Shown here in pieces: positions 9,601-19,100 of a DNA stretch of 64,000 bases (its first letter is position 1; the number at the start of each line of letters is the position of its first letter). The DNA is taken from assembly GCF_013401995.1 (NCBI RefSeq), contig NZ_JACBJI010000002.1:434001-498000 (forward strand), read 5' to 3'. Origin of the DNA: Flavobacterium agri. Lineage in GTDB: Bacteria > Bacteroidota > Bacteroidia > Flavobacteriales > Flavobacteriaceae. A model generated the notes under the pieces. That model ran no database searches. It saw nothing but the letters and a program-made list of their open reading frames with translations, and was not told the DNA's origin. A program made the position numbers and the translations under genes.

Positions 9601-10675
9601 TGCGCCGGTTAACGGATACCGCTTCGAAGTGACCAACACCCAAACCAATGCCGTTCAGGTCATCGACCGTAGCGTGCCGAACTTCGGATTGACGATGCTT
9701 TCGAACTACGACTATGCTACGACATACTCGATCCGTGTGATGCTTCGTCGCAACGGAATCTGGCTCAACTATTACGGAAATCCTTGTTTGGTCTCTACTC
9801 CTGCGATTCTCGATCCGGGTGGAGCTGCGGCCGTTTCACCTTCTCAATGCGGCATCGTGCTTCCTACGATCAGTACTTTGGTGGCGACTACAAGCTTGCC
9901 TGGAGTTACGGCTTACCGTTTCCGTGTGACAAATTTGACTGACGGAACCGAACCGAACGTCCAACAAGTGATCGAACGCAATTACCATTGGTTTGCCTTG
10001 ACGATGCTTACCCGTTTCAACTACGGAACGGAGTATCAGGTAGAAGTGGCCGTCAAAACCTCTAACGGAACTTGGTCTGGCTACGGGTCGCCTTGTAATG
10101 TGACGTCTCCGGCCGTTCCTACTTTGAGTAACTGTGGCGCTACGATCGCGAGTGCCTCTACCTATATCGCTACGACCAGCTTGAACCGCGTTCAGGCCTA
10201 CCGTTTCGAAGTCACGAACATGACGACTTTCGAGCAAACCATCGTTGACCGTTCCCTAAACTGGTTCACGTTCGCAAGCGTTCCAAGCTTTACGCCGGGT
10301 GCGGTTTACTCGGTTCGCGTGGCCTTACAGACTTCTGGTCAGTGGTCGCCATTTGGGGAAGCTTGTGAAATCACGGCTCCCGGAGCTGCCAGAGCGATCG
10401 TGAAAGCAGACGAAGCGGAACCGGCAATGGATTTCCGTGCCGTAGTATATCCGAACCCATACACCGAAAGCTTTGCGCTAGACATGGATAACTCAGGTCA
10501 GGACAAAGTTCAGGTCAAAGTATACGATATGTTGGGCAAATTGGTCGAGAACCGCGAGTTCGCGATCGATATGATCGAAACGCAACAGTTTGGTGAGCGC
10601 TATCCTTCGGGCGTGTACAACGTCGTGTTGACACAAGGCGCGAACGTGAAAACGTTGCGTGTGGTAAAAAGATAG
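6698..10675 (+). CDS. Large T9SS-secreted multimodular protein with three glucan-locus modules and calcium-binding-like segment
   Basis: A 1325-residue surface protein. It has a signal peptide (1-24) and a PKD-like domain (about 45-145). Three pairs follow, each a Big2-like linker (GAGTSTITATQAA) and then the VIS(I/V)(F/Y)...DN(I/V)YF module shared with the proteins at 4905 and 19306. Residues about 873-940 read YYADADGDGYGDP...DCND...GVDDDCDGTIDEG, the MopE-type metal-binding motif. Three related domains beginning QCGTTL/QCGIVL/NCGATI and containing GYRFEVTN fill 945-1225. The last 80 residues are a type A T9SS sorting domain. No enzyme domain is seen. Probable role: surface capture or display of polysaccharide. 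Confidence 0.87.
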   Translation: MKQIKNLIFLLFFLTANITGGFAQNTECTGTTNEVSQGGGLPNYKYTFTTSGSDVTVEFEVLSPLTGLVAYAWTFNPGFQELPMTNVSGQKFRRTYSGFATGATFTVACKFAWAAGGFAVTKQFTYTVGNTCGGGGLPAPTFGTFTVPAKTLGDAPFTLTAPSSNSAGAFSYTSSNTSVATISGNTVTVVGAGTSTITANQAATASYAAGSTTASLVVSAPPAPAAPTQPARNPSDVISIFASAYTDISGTDFNPNWGQASNYPNNMTTPLYGGDQVKQYQNSATYQGTRLGFDIDVTTINKLHVDIYSPTLTSMRLFLIKTTGGTFETPVTIALTPGAWTSVNIDVNATNFPGLDLTKIREIKYDEFKIGAAVTANQVLAIDNFYFYKETATPPTLGAFTVPVKVLGDADFAITPPTSNSAGAWSYSSSNTAVATISGGSNIHIVGAGTSTITATQAANGIYASASTTATFTVTVPPLTTPAPTPPARNAWDVISVYSNAYTPVASTAWSADAVATDEQLSGNDTKKISNMLIENVEFGAQNLTDMTMMHIDVYSEDCTGLNFWLLNNGDRVAQRSVMLNQWNSFDIPLSTYTGLGLNLNGVHLLKFESLNGGGKTIWVDNIYFYRPATSLPPTLSNFTIPAKNFGDPDFTLTAPTSNSAGAFTYSSGNTNIATISGNTVHIVAPGTVTITATQAADGVYGSGSITAQLNIAFPPPPASPIPPARPAERVVSMFTGSPPVYANAITAVQSAWTAGTTTTEVPNGTNTALRLDNFGFLGLIDQAEVHFGATGMSHLHLDVYLNTPVSNMLVYLLANGDYPYMATNLTAGWNSLSIPLTNYGAADLAQVWGLKLEQLSGSPIQMYLDNVYFSNECYTYYADADGDGYGDPANSAFLCEPTAGYVLENTDCNDTLFAVNPGHAEVAYNGVDDDCDGTIDEGSQIYSQVLASQCGTTLTSISSLIGAVSFGAPVNGYRFEVTNTQTNAVQVIDRSVPNFGLTMLSNYDYATTYSIRVMLRRNGIWLNYYGNPCLVSTPAILDPGGAAAVSPSQCGIVLPTISTLVATTSLPGVTAYRFRVTNLTDGTEPNVQQVIERNYHWFALTMLTRFNYGTEYQVEVAVKTSNGTWSGYGSPCNVTSPAVPTLSNCGATIASASTYIATTSLNRVQAYRFEVTNMTTFEQTIVDRSLNWFTFASVPSFTPGAVYSVRVALQTSGQWSPFGEACEITAPGAARAIVKADEAEPAMDFRAVVYPNPYTESFALDMDNSGQDKVQVKVYDMLGKLVENREFAIDMIETQQFGERYPSGVYNVVLTQGANVKTLRVVKR

Positions 10676-10693
10676 GTTGTGGAATTATTGATT

Positions 10694-10724
10694 AAAACAC
10701 CCTTCTTCATTGAGGGGTGTTTTT
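10694..10724 (+). terminator. Rho-independent terminator
   Basis: AAAACACCC (10694-10702) pairs with GGGTGTTTT (10715-10723), ending in a T run, 18 bp after the stop codon of the preceding gene. It separates that gene from the one at 10750. Confidence 0.8.
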
Positions 10725-10749
10725 ACTTTTCCTCTAAAAACTAAGACTA

Positions 10750-12825
10750 ATGAAAAATGCGAGACAAAGATTAACGCTGCTGTTTTTTTTATTTTCGGTG
10801 GCGGGCGTGGCTCAAGTTGGCGTAGGAACGACCTCTCCTTCGGCCACCCTCGACATCACGGCCGCAAACCTGACCGGAACTACGGTTGACGGTCTGTTGA
10901 TTCCGAGGGTTTCCAGACTGCGAGCGCAAACCATGACCGGAACGCCTACTTCGACCATACTTTACGTGAACGACATATCGAACGGAACGGCGACGGGAAC
11001 TACCGTCAACGTCACGACTACGGGTTTTTATTTCTTCAACGGATCGGTTTGGGAAAAACTCGGAACGGGCGCGACAACGGGCTGGTTGACGACGGGAAAT
11101 TCCGGATTGTCGGGCACGACCAATTTTTTGGGCACGACAGACAACATCGATCTGGCCTTCAGGCGCAATAATACGGCTTCGGGTAAAATCGGGGCGACAA
11201 GTACATCGTTGGGCGCAAATGCATTGACCGCCGGAGTCGCTACGAACAACGCCGCATTCGGTACGAACGCTTTGGCTTTGAGTACGGGTGCAGATAACGT
11301 CGCCGTCGGAAATGGCACGCTATCTTCGAATACGACAGGCATCCAAAATACAGGTGTCGGAAATGCCGCTTTAACGGTCAATACAGGAAGCGCGTCCACC
11401 GCCATCGGATTTCAGGCCTTGACCGCAAATACGACCGGAAGCAATGGAACGGCCGTCGGATTTCAGGCGTTATCCAAGAACACGACGGCGAGTAACAACA
11501 CTGCCGTCGGTTTTCAGGCGTTAACCAACAACACTACGGGAAGCCAAAACACAGCTTTGGGTTTTCAGGCGTCGACCACGTTTTCTACGGGAAGCCGCAA
11601 TACGTCGGTCGGATATTCAGCCCTGTCGAGCAACGTGACAGGGAATGAAAACACGGCCATCGGGAATTTCGCTTTAGGCCGAAATTTGGGTTCGGGAAAT
11701 ACGGTAATGGGGCACGAAGCCGAGTTCGGTTCGGCCACCGCATTCAACAATACCACGGCCATCGGATGGCATGCACTTTTCAGCAATTCGGGCAACGGCA
11801 ACACGGCTTTGGGTTATAATGCACTCCAAGGAAATACAACTTCTACGGGCAACACGGCTGTCGGAGCTTCTGCGTTGAACAACAATACGGGAGCCGGGAA
11901 TACCGCGGTTGGCGACTCGGCTGGATTTGAACATGCGACCGGTGCCAACAATACGTACATAGGATTCGAAGCCGGACGCTACAACACCGGAGCTACGAAC
12001 AACAACGCTTTCCTCGGCTATCAGGCGGGTCTTTTTTCGACAGGTTCGTTCAACACGGCCATAGGTTCGAATACGCTTAAGGCGAATGCGGCTACGGCCA
12101 ACAACGTCGCCATCGGATACAACGCGCTTACCGCGAATACGGGAACCGGAAACGTCGCGATCGGTTACAGCGCGGGTTCTGCCGAAACGGGATCGAACAA
12201 ATTGTACATCGACAATTCGAATGCCGATGCGAGCAATGCGTTGCTTTACGGCGAATTCGACACGAACATCGCACGCGTGAACGGAACGTTGCAAATCAAC
12301 AATCCGGCGAATGCCAATGGTTACGCTTTGCCGAATGTTAGAGGTACGAACGGACAAATCCTGCAGACGAACGGCGCGGGTGCGACCAGTTGGGTGACGA
12401 ATCCGGCGAGCACATTCAGTGCCTTGTCTTTGGTTAGGGCCAATATGTCGGCCAACCAGACCCTGACGACCGCAGGCTGGCAAAAATTGAATTTCGCGAC
12501 CGAAGTTTTCGATACCGCAGGCGAATTCGCGACAAGCAGATTTACGGCGACCAAAGCGGGCTACTATAGGGTGAACGCGTCTTTGCATACGAATAACCAA
12601 AGCAACAACAACATGTATTCGATCGGAATCTACAAAAACGGAACGTTGTATCAGGAAACCTCGAGAGATCACCATGGCATAGGTCAGGTGGAGCGTACTG
12701 TAGATTGCCTCGTGCAGCTCAACGTGGGTGAATATGTAGAAGTTTTTGCCGAGAATTTCGTATCGGGAGTAGACGTGGACGGCTATAGCGGCAAAACGGT
12801 TTTCGAAGTCCAACAAATCCGATAA
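10750..12825 (+). CDS. Secreted protein with YadA-like head repeats and C1q-like C-terminus
   Basis: A 691-residue protein with a signal peptide (1-22). Residues about 150-485 are tandem repeats of 14-16 residues of the type NTAVGFQAL..NTTG, the left-handed beta-roll of YadA-type trimeric adhesin heads. Residues about 557-691 look like a C1q/TNF-like trimeric jelly roll (AGYYRVNASL, GIYKNG, LNVGEYVEVFAEN). Both ends imply a homotrimer. Neither a YadA membrane anchor nor a T9SS sorting domain is seen, so how it is held at the surface is unclear. Such proteins in this phylum are usually annotated only as hypothetical. A tail-fibre-like role is less likely because no phage genes are near. Confidence 0.8.
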   Translation: MKNARQRLTLLFFLFSVAGVAQVGVGTTSPSATLDITAANLTGTTVDGLLIPRVSRLRAQTMTGTPTSTILYVNDISNGTATGTTVNVTTTGFYFFNGSVWEKLGTGATTGWLTTGNSGLSGTTNFLGTTDNIDLAFRRNNTASGKIGATSTSLGANALTAGVATNNAAFGTNALALSTGADNVAVGNGTLSSNTTGIQNTGVGNAALTVNTGSASTAIGFQALTANTTGSNGTAVGFQALSKNTTASNNTAVGFQALTNNTTGSQNTALGFQASTTFSTGSRNTSVGYSALSSNVTGNENTAIGNFALGRNLGSGNTVMGHEAEFGSATAFNNTTAIGWHALFSNSGNGNTALGYNALQGNTTSTGNTAVGASALNNNTGAGNTAVGDSAGFEHATGANNTYIGFEAGRYNTGATNNNAFLGYQAGLFSTGSFNTAIGSNTLKANAATANNVAIGYNALTANTGTGNVAIGYSAGSAETGSNKLYIDNSNADASNALLYGEFDTNIARVNGTLQINNPANANGYALPNVRGTNGQILQTNGAGATSWVTNPASTFSALSLVRANMSANQTLTTAGWQKLNFATEVFDTAGEFATSRFTATKAGYYRVNASLHTNNQSNNNMYSIGIYKNGTLYQETSRDHHGIGQVERTVDCLVQLNVGEYVEVFAENFVSGVDVDGYSGKTVFEVQQIR

Positions 12826-13010
12826 AAAGCATATTAAACCTATTTACCAAACAAACATTTACCTTTTGCCTTTGCACGTTCATAATTTCCAGGCTTCGCA
12901 AACTCGATTCGACGGTGATTCTCAAAATCTTGGGTTTTCAAACACCGAATAAATTATCTTGCGCTAAAGTCACAATTATTTAACAAGTGCATAAAAACTC
13001 ATTTGTAAGA

Positions 13011-15818
13011 ATGAAAATCAAATTCGCCCTTATTTGGTGGTTACTCGTTCCTGTTTTCGCATTCGCCCAGGAATTGGCGCCCATCGTAAAATACAGTCCC
13101 GCTACCTACAACGCCGGAAACCAGAACTGGATGATATCGCAAGATGCCCAGCGGTTCCTGTTTTTCGCGAACAACGAAGGATTGCTTGAGTTCAACGGTT
13201 CGGCCTGGACGCTTTATCCGTCGCCCAACGAAACGATCATCCGTTCGGTAAAAGTGGTAGGCGACAGGGTGTACACGGGTTGTTATATGGAATTCGGCTA
13301 TTGGACGAGAGATGCCAACAACCATCTGAAATACCATTCGCTGAGCAGCAAGATCAAGGACAAAATCGTAGACGACGAGCAGTTCTGGAACATTTTCTCG
13401 TATGAGCAATGGATCATATTCCAGTCGTTGAACCAAATCCATATTTACGACACCAAGACGGGCAAGTTCAGCGTCATATCGCCAAAAAACCTGATTTTAA
13501 AGTCGTTCCAGGCCAATAATTCGATTTATTACCAAGTCGCCAACGAAGGTCTGTACGAAATAGAAAACGGCAAGGGCAAGCTCGTTTCGAATCATCCGGT
13601 TGCGGTAAACAACAAGATCGTGGCGATTTTTTCGGCCGATGACGGATTGCTGCTCCAAACCCAACACAACGGGCTTTTCACGTTCATCAACGGGAATTTC
13701 GCGCCTTTCTTTTCAGATGTGGACGACCAGATCATCACGAGCAGCGTATACAGTTGCCAGCAATTGTCCGACAAGGGATTTGCGATCGGTACGGTTTCCA
13801 ACGGGGTTTTCATCCTTTCGGCAAACGGGAAACTGCGCTACCACATCACCCAATACAAAGGTTTGAGCAACAATACGGTGTTGTCGATATTCGAGGATGC
13901 CGACCAGAATTTGTGGATCGGGCTCGACAACGGCATCAACTGCATCAACCTGCAGTCGCCCATACGAAGCTATTCGGACAATACGGGTTCTTTGGGAACG
14001 GTGTATGCGTCGCTTTTGCACAACGAAAAACTATACATCGGCACCAATCAGGGATTGTTCTGCAAAACGTACAATTCGAGCGAACCGTTCCAATTCATCA
14101 AAAACACGAAAGGGCAGGTGTGGTCGTTGTTCGAATACCAGGGTACGATCTTTTGCGGACACGATTCGGGTACGTTCATCATAGAAGACGTCAACGCCAT
14201 CCCGATTTTTTCGGCATCCGGAACTTGGGGATTCGTGAAAATTCCGGGCAAACCCGATTTGTTGCTCCAAGGTAATTATTACGGTATTTCGGTTTTGCAG
14301 AAAGCGGGCAACCAATGGAAGTTCCGCAACAAAATCTCGAAGTTCGACTATTCGGCGAAACACTTTGAAATCTCGAATTCACGCGATGTGTACATCAGTC
14401 ACGAATACAAAGGCGTGTTCCGATTCCATCTCGATGCGAATTTCACCACATGTTCCGAACTGACGATGCTCACGACTCCCAAAAAAGGCAAGAACGCGAG
14501 TTTGATCAAATTCGACAAGAACATCTACTATGCCAACAAGCAAGGGATTTATGTGCTCGACGATGCCCAGAAAACGTTCCGAAAAGACAAAACCCTGAGT
14601 GCCGTTTTTGAAAAGGACGAATACACGTCGGGCAAGCTCATCGCCGACAGTTCGAACAAATTGTGGTTGTTTTCTAAAAATTACATCCATTATTTCACTG
14701 TGAACAAAATCGGTAACGAACTAAAAAAGAACACCATACCGATTCCGTTGTCGCTAACCGGCTCTATGTTGGGATATGAAAACGTGACGCGTCTGTCGAA
14801 CTCGATTTATCTGATCGGCACGACCGACGGTTATTACACGATCAACCTCAATGACCTGAGATTCAAAAGCAACAGCGTTTCCATCACGAACGTCACGATC
14901 AACAAAATCGACGAAAAGCTGATCAGTTGTCCCGTCAAGAGCGGAGGCGAATTCAATTACGACGAGAACAACATCATCCTCAATTACACCGTACCCGAAT
15001 ACAACAAGTACATCTACACCGAATACCAATACATTCTCGAAGGCCTTCAGGAAGAGTGGAGCAACTGGTCGGCCAAGACGACGGCCAATTTCAAGAATTT
15101 GCCACCGGGCGATTACACGTTTAAGGTACGCGCGAAAATCGCGAATTCAAATCCGAAAAACCTTGCCGTTTACAGTTTTACGATCTGCAAACCTTGGTAC
15201 GCGACGAATCTGGCGCTCGTGTTGTACCTGATTTTGTGTGTGTTGTTGGCGCTTTACATCCACAAGGCGTATAAGGAATATTATCGCAAGAAGGAACAAA
15301 AGCTCATCGAAGAAAACAACCTGTTGCTCGAAATAAAAGAACTCGAGAACGAACAGCAGCTCATGAAGCTCAAGAACGAACAATTGTCGAGCGATGTGGA
15401 CAGCAAAAACCGCGAATTGGCCGTCTCGACGATGAGCTTGATGAAGAAGAACGAATTGCTTGCGCTGATCAAAGACGATTTGAACAGAACCGGAACCGAC
15501 AAAGACGACAAGAGCATAAAATCGGTGATCAACACGATCAACAAAAGCATTTCGGACGACGATTCCTGGACCATTTTCAAAGAAGCGTTCAACAATGCCG
15601 ACAACGACTTTTTGAAGAAGATAAAACAGTTGCATCCGTCGCTGACACCTAACGATTTAAGGTTGTGCGCTTACCTCAGATTGAATCTTTCGTCTAAAGA
15701 AATCGCGCCTTTGCTCAACATTTCGGTGCGAAGTGTAGAGGTCAAAAGATATCGTTTGCGTAAAAAAATGGATTTGCCTCACGAAAAAGGGGTTGTCGAG
15801 TACATCCTGTCGATTTAA
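13011..15818 (+). CDS. Membrane-tethered triple-tyrosine sensor with LuxR-type DNA-binding domain
   Basis: A 935-residue one-protein signal transducer. Signal peptide (1-20), then a beta-propeller sensor of the two-component-regulator-propeller type with repeats such as GLSNNTVLSIFEDADQNLWIG (about 40-600). A Y_Y_Y domain follows (about 643-723), then one transmembrane segment (731-753), a coiled coil (about 760-830) and a C-terminal LuxR-like helix-turn-helix (LSSKEIAPLLNISVRSVEVKRYRLRKK). The sensor is periplasmic and the DNA-binding domain cytoplasmic; no kinase domain is present. A GTG at 12987 would add eight residues, but the ATG gives the normal signal peptide. Its position between the two glucan units suggests it controls them. 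Confidence 0.85.
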   Translation: MKIKFALIWWLLVPVFAFAQELAPIVKYSPATYNAGNQNWMISQDAQRFLFFANNEGLLEFNGSAWTLYPSPNETIIRSVKVVGDRVYTGCYMEFGYWTRDANNHLKYHSLSSKIKDKIVDDEQFWNIFSYEQWIIFQSLNQIHIYDTKTGKFSVISPKNLILKSFQANNSIYYQVANEGLYEIENGKGKLVSNHPVAVNNKIVAIFSADDGLLLQTQHNGLFTFINGNFAPFFSDVDDQIITSSVYSCQQLSDKGFAIGTVSNGVFILSANGKLRYHITQYKGLSNNTVLSIFEDADQNLWIGLDNGINCINLQSPIRSYSDNTGSLGTVYASLLHNEKLYIGTNQGLFCKTYNSSEPFQFIKNTKGQVWSLFEYQGTIFCGHDSGTFIIEDVNAIPIFSASGTWGFVKIPGKPDLLLQGNYYGISVLQKAGNQWKFRNKISKFDYSAKHFEISNSRDVYISHEYKGVFRFHLDANFTTCSELTMLTTPKKGKNASLIKFDKNIYYANKQGIYVLDDAQKTFRKDKTLSAVFEKDEYTSGKLIADSSNKLWLFSKNYIHYFTVNKIGNELKKNTIPIPLSLTGSMLGYENVTRLSNSIYLIGTTDGYYTINLNDLRFKSNSVSITNVTINKIDEKLISCPVKSGGEFNYDENNIILNYTVPEYNKYIYTEYQYILEGLQEEWSNWSAKTTANFKNLPPGDYTFKVRAKIANSNPKNLAVYSFTICKPWYATNLALVLYLILCVLLALYIHKAYKEYYRKKEQKLIEENNLLLEIKELENEQQLMKLKNEQLSSDVDSKNRELAVSTMSLMKKNELLALIKDDLNRTGTDKDDKSIKSVINTINKSISDDDSWTIFKEAFNNADNDFLKKIKQLHPSLTPNDLRLCAYLRLNLSSKEIAPLLNISVRSVEVKRYRLRKKMDLPHEKGVVEYILSI

Positions 15819-16162
15819 GCATGTAGGATTTGACATGGTTTTAACTATACATCAACCATACGCGAAGCCAACAAATTACCATACAACACCAACGATTTGA
15901 GCCCGTGTTTGCAGCTAAAACGGTGTCAAACGAGGCTCTCGCGAGAAAGGTTGTTAAAAGCCGTTTTTGTATAGTTTCTTTAATCGGTCGATTTGATTTT
16001 CGAAATGCAAAAGATGTAGTTTTAGCGTATTGACAATTTTTAAACAGGCTTTTTGCCAAACTCAAAAATAAGACCCTAAATAAATGGCAGATGAGCAAGA
16101 ATCGCATCGTTAGGCCAAGTTGAAATTTATCATTCCAAAAACCCAACCAAATAGACATTGAA
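15819..16162 (+). other. Regulatory gap before the glucanase operon
   Basis: This 344-bp gap has no gene. It holds the operator-like boxes at 15844-15884 and 15969-15975. A TTGAC at 16030-16034 followed by a T-rich stretch could be the promoter of the operon starting at 16163, but no clean TAnnTTTG is visible. Confidence 0.5.
15844..15884 (+). promoter_or_regulatory. ACTATAC/ACCATAC direct-repeat box (copy 2)
   Basis: ACTATAC (15844-15850) and ACCATAC (15855-15861) repeat with an 11-bp period, and a third ACCATAC sits at 15878-15884. A reverse-oriented GTATAGT follows at 15969-15975. Copy 1 at 4716-4733 has the same two half-sites, the same period and a downstream inverted GTATAGT. Shared control of the units at 4905 and 16163 is inferred. 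Confidence 0.5.
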
Positions 16163-19100
16163 ATGAGAAAACTAATTTTACTATTAACCCTTGCCCTTTT
16201 TTCGCCTTCGGTTTTTTCCCAGAACGACAAAGTTGTTGTGGTAAACGGCAGTGATGGTTCGAAATTGGTAGTCAACGGAAAAGACTTCATCGTGAACGGG
16301 ATGAACTGGGACTACTATCCGATAGGCACCAATTTCACGTATAGTTTATGGACCCAATCGGACAGTTTCATACAACAGGCGCTAGACAACGAAATGGCAC
16401 TGCTCAGGAACATGGGCGTCAACACCATCAGGGTTTATTCGGGCATGCCCAAAAAATGGATCGAATACGTGTATGTCAATTACGGCATCTACACGATGAT
16501 CAACCATTCGTTCGGCCGCTACGGATTGACCATAAACGGCACTTGGACGCCAAACACCGAATATTCCAATCCTGCAACCCGCGACATGCTTTTGTCGGAA
16601 GTCAAACAATTGGCGACGGAATACAAAGACACCAAAGGTTTGTTGCTTTTCCTGCTCGGAAACGAAAACAACTACGGCCTGTTCTGGGACGGAGCCGAAA
16701 CCGAAAACATCCCGGTTCCGCAACGCGTCTCTACAAAAAGAGCGGTTGCGATGTACAAATTGTTCAACGAGGCCGCGGTTTCGATGAAACAGATCGACAC
16801 TTCGCATCCGATCGCGTTCTGTAACGGAGACCTGATGTATCTCGACATCATCGCACAGGAATGTAAAGACATGGATATTTTCGCGACCAACGTCTACCGC
16901 GGCACATCGTTCGGAGACCTGTTCGAACGCGTGAAAAAAGAATACGGGAAACCGGTTTTGTTCGCAGAATTCGGCGCCGATGCGTTCAATGCGCTGACCA
17001 ATCAGGAAGACCAGACTTCACAGTCGTATTATTTGCTGAGCCAGTGGAAGGAAATCTACCAGAATGCCGCTGGTGTCGGCAAAGCACAAAATGCGCTCGG
17101 CGGATTCACGTTCCAATTCAGCGACGGCTGGTGGAAATATGGTCAAACCGACAACCTAGAGGTACACGACGGCAACGCATCGTGGTCGAACGGAGGTTAC
17201 ATCCGCGATTACGAGCAAGGCCAGAACAACATGAACGAGGAATGGTTCGGGATTTGCGCCAAAGGTCCTACCAACGAGAAAGGTTTTTACGAACTGTATC
17301 CGCGCTCGGCGTATTACGTGCTCAAGGAAGTGCACAAGCTGAATCCGTTTTCAGCTTCGTTGACAAGTATCGACAGCCATTTCAACAACATCCAGGTCAT
17401 GGATGCGACGTTGAGGGCAAGAGGCGACAAAGCGGCTCTCGAAAGCAAGCAAGGCGGATTGATCCGTTTGAGCAAGCTAAGAGCGGAATTCACCACGTTC
17501 AACACGGGCGGTTCACTGATCACGACTCCAGACGAGCCGAAACCGAATACCACCGAATATCCGAACAAGCTAGGTTTCGACCATATGCAGTCGTTTTATG
17601 TAGGTGTGGAAGCCAATCCGTCGGCCAATATGCGAGCCAATGTCGAGGTCAACATTTTGGGTAACGTGGCCTTGAACCCGATCGACCAGATCTTCTATGA
17701 AAACCGCGGACGTCCCGTAACCGTCGAGAACAACAACCAGGACATGCGACTGGATTCGAACAACCGCGTACAGGTGTACAGCGCGAGCTATCAGTGGAAC
17801 CAAAAATATTTCAACCTTAACGGATTTTACAGAACCGGCCATTACCATTGGGGTTACGAAGGCGATTTCTTCGGATTGTATCCCGAAGCCAACTACGGAC
17901 CGGCCATGGATATTTACAACGGCATCGCGCCACTCGGTTTCGAAGTAGAAGGCAAAAAAACCTTCAGCGGGTTGAAGCTCGCTTTCGGACCGCAGCTTTG
18001 GTGGGGTGCGAACCCGGCGATCTTGCTCAAGTATTCCAAAAACGTCGGTAAGTTCGGCTTTACCGGGATTTTCCACGAAGACCTCGAGCAGCACACCAAT
18101 ACCGAAAGTTCGTTCGCGATCCCGCAACCTAAAACCAGACGTTTCACATTACACGTGAATAGGAAATTCGGGAAATTCGGAATCGATCTGGGCGGAATCT
18201 GGGCCGGATCACCGTTGAACGGAAGAGAATACCAATTCGTAAGAGGTTCGGGAGCTGGCGAGCAAGTCTTCCAAAGCGAAATCGAATCGAAAGACAATTG
18301 GGGAGGAAAAGCCAAATTCACCTTTACAGGCGGAAAATTCAACTGGTACGGACAAACGGCCGCCATGGGATTGGTCGCAAACGGAGGTGCCGACTACACC
18401 CAAACCTTCACCGGATGGAGGCTCAAAGACAGCGGAAGCGGCAACCAATACAATTTCCTGACCGGATTGACCTATACGATCGGCAAACTCCAGATCGCAC
18501 CAAACTTCCTATACCAAAAGCCGCTTGAAGGACCGATCACTTCAGACGTTCCGGCTCCGGGAAGACCGAGGAACATCCTCGACGATCCGTTCGTGGTCAG
18601 AGGAAACAGGGAACAAACCGCAGCAGAAATCCTGTTTACGTTCGACCCGACTCCGGGCACCTGGATGTACAATTGGGACAGCGACCGTACCGAAGATTCG
18701 AAATTCGCGGTAAGCGCCGGATTCGTATTCCGTCATTATCCGACCTCGCAGGACGCCGCCATCGGGATCTTGCCCGACGGAAGGACGACTTTCGCATTCG
18801 ACGGAGCCGCTCCTGCAAAAGACCTTTACGAAGTCAACGCGAGAATCGTATCGAAACTCACGAACGACTTCGGTATCATCGCCAACCTTTACACAGGCGA
18901 CGCTCAGGCGAACGGCAGCGATGCGAGAACCATCCACCGCTACGGAATGGATTTGCGCATGATCTACAGGAATCTCAAATTCAACTCTTCTGTGAAAGTC
19001 AACGATTGGGGTCCATACGATTACCACCGCGATTACAACCTCACGTTCCCGCTCCAATTGATGGGCGACCTTTCTTACGAAATAGGAAAACCGGATTGGT

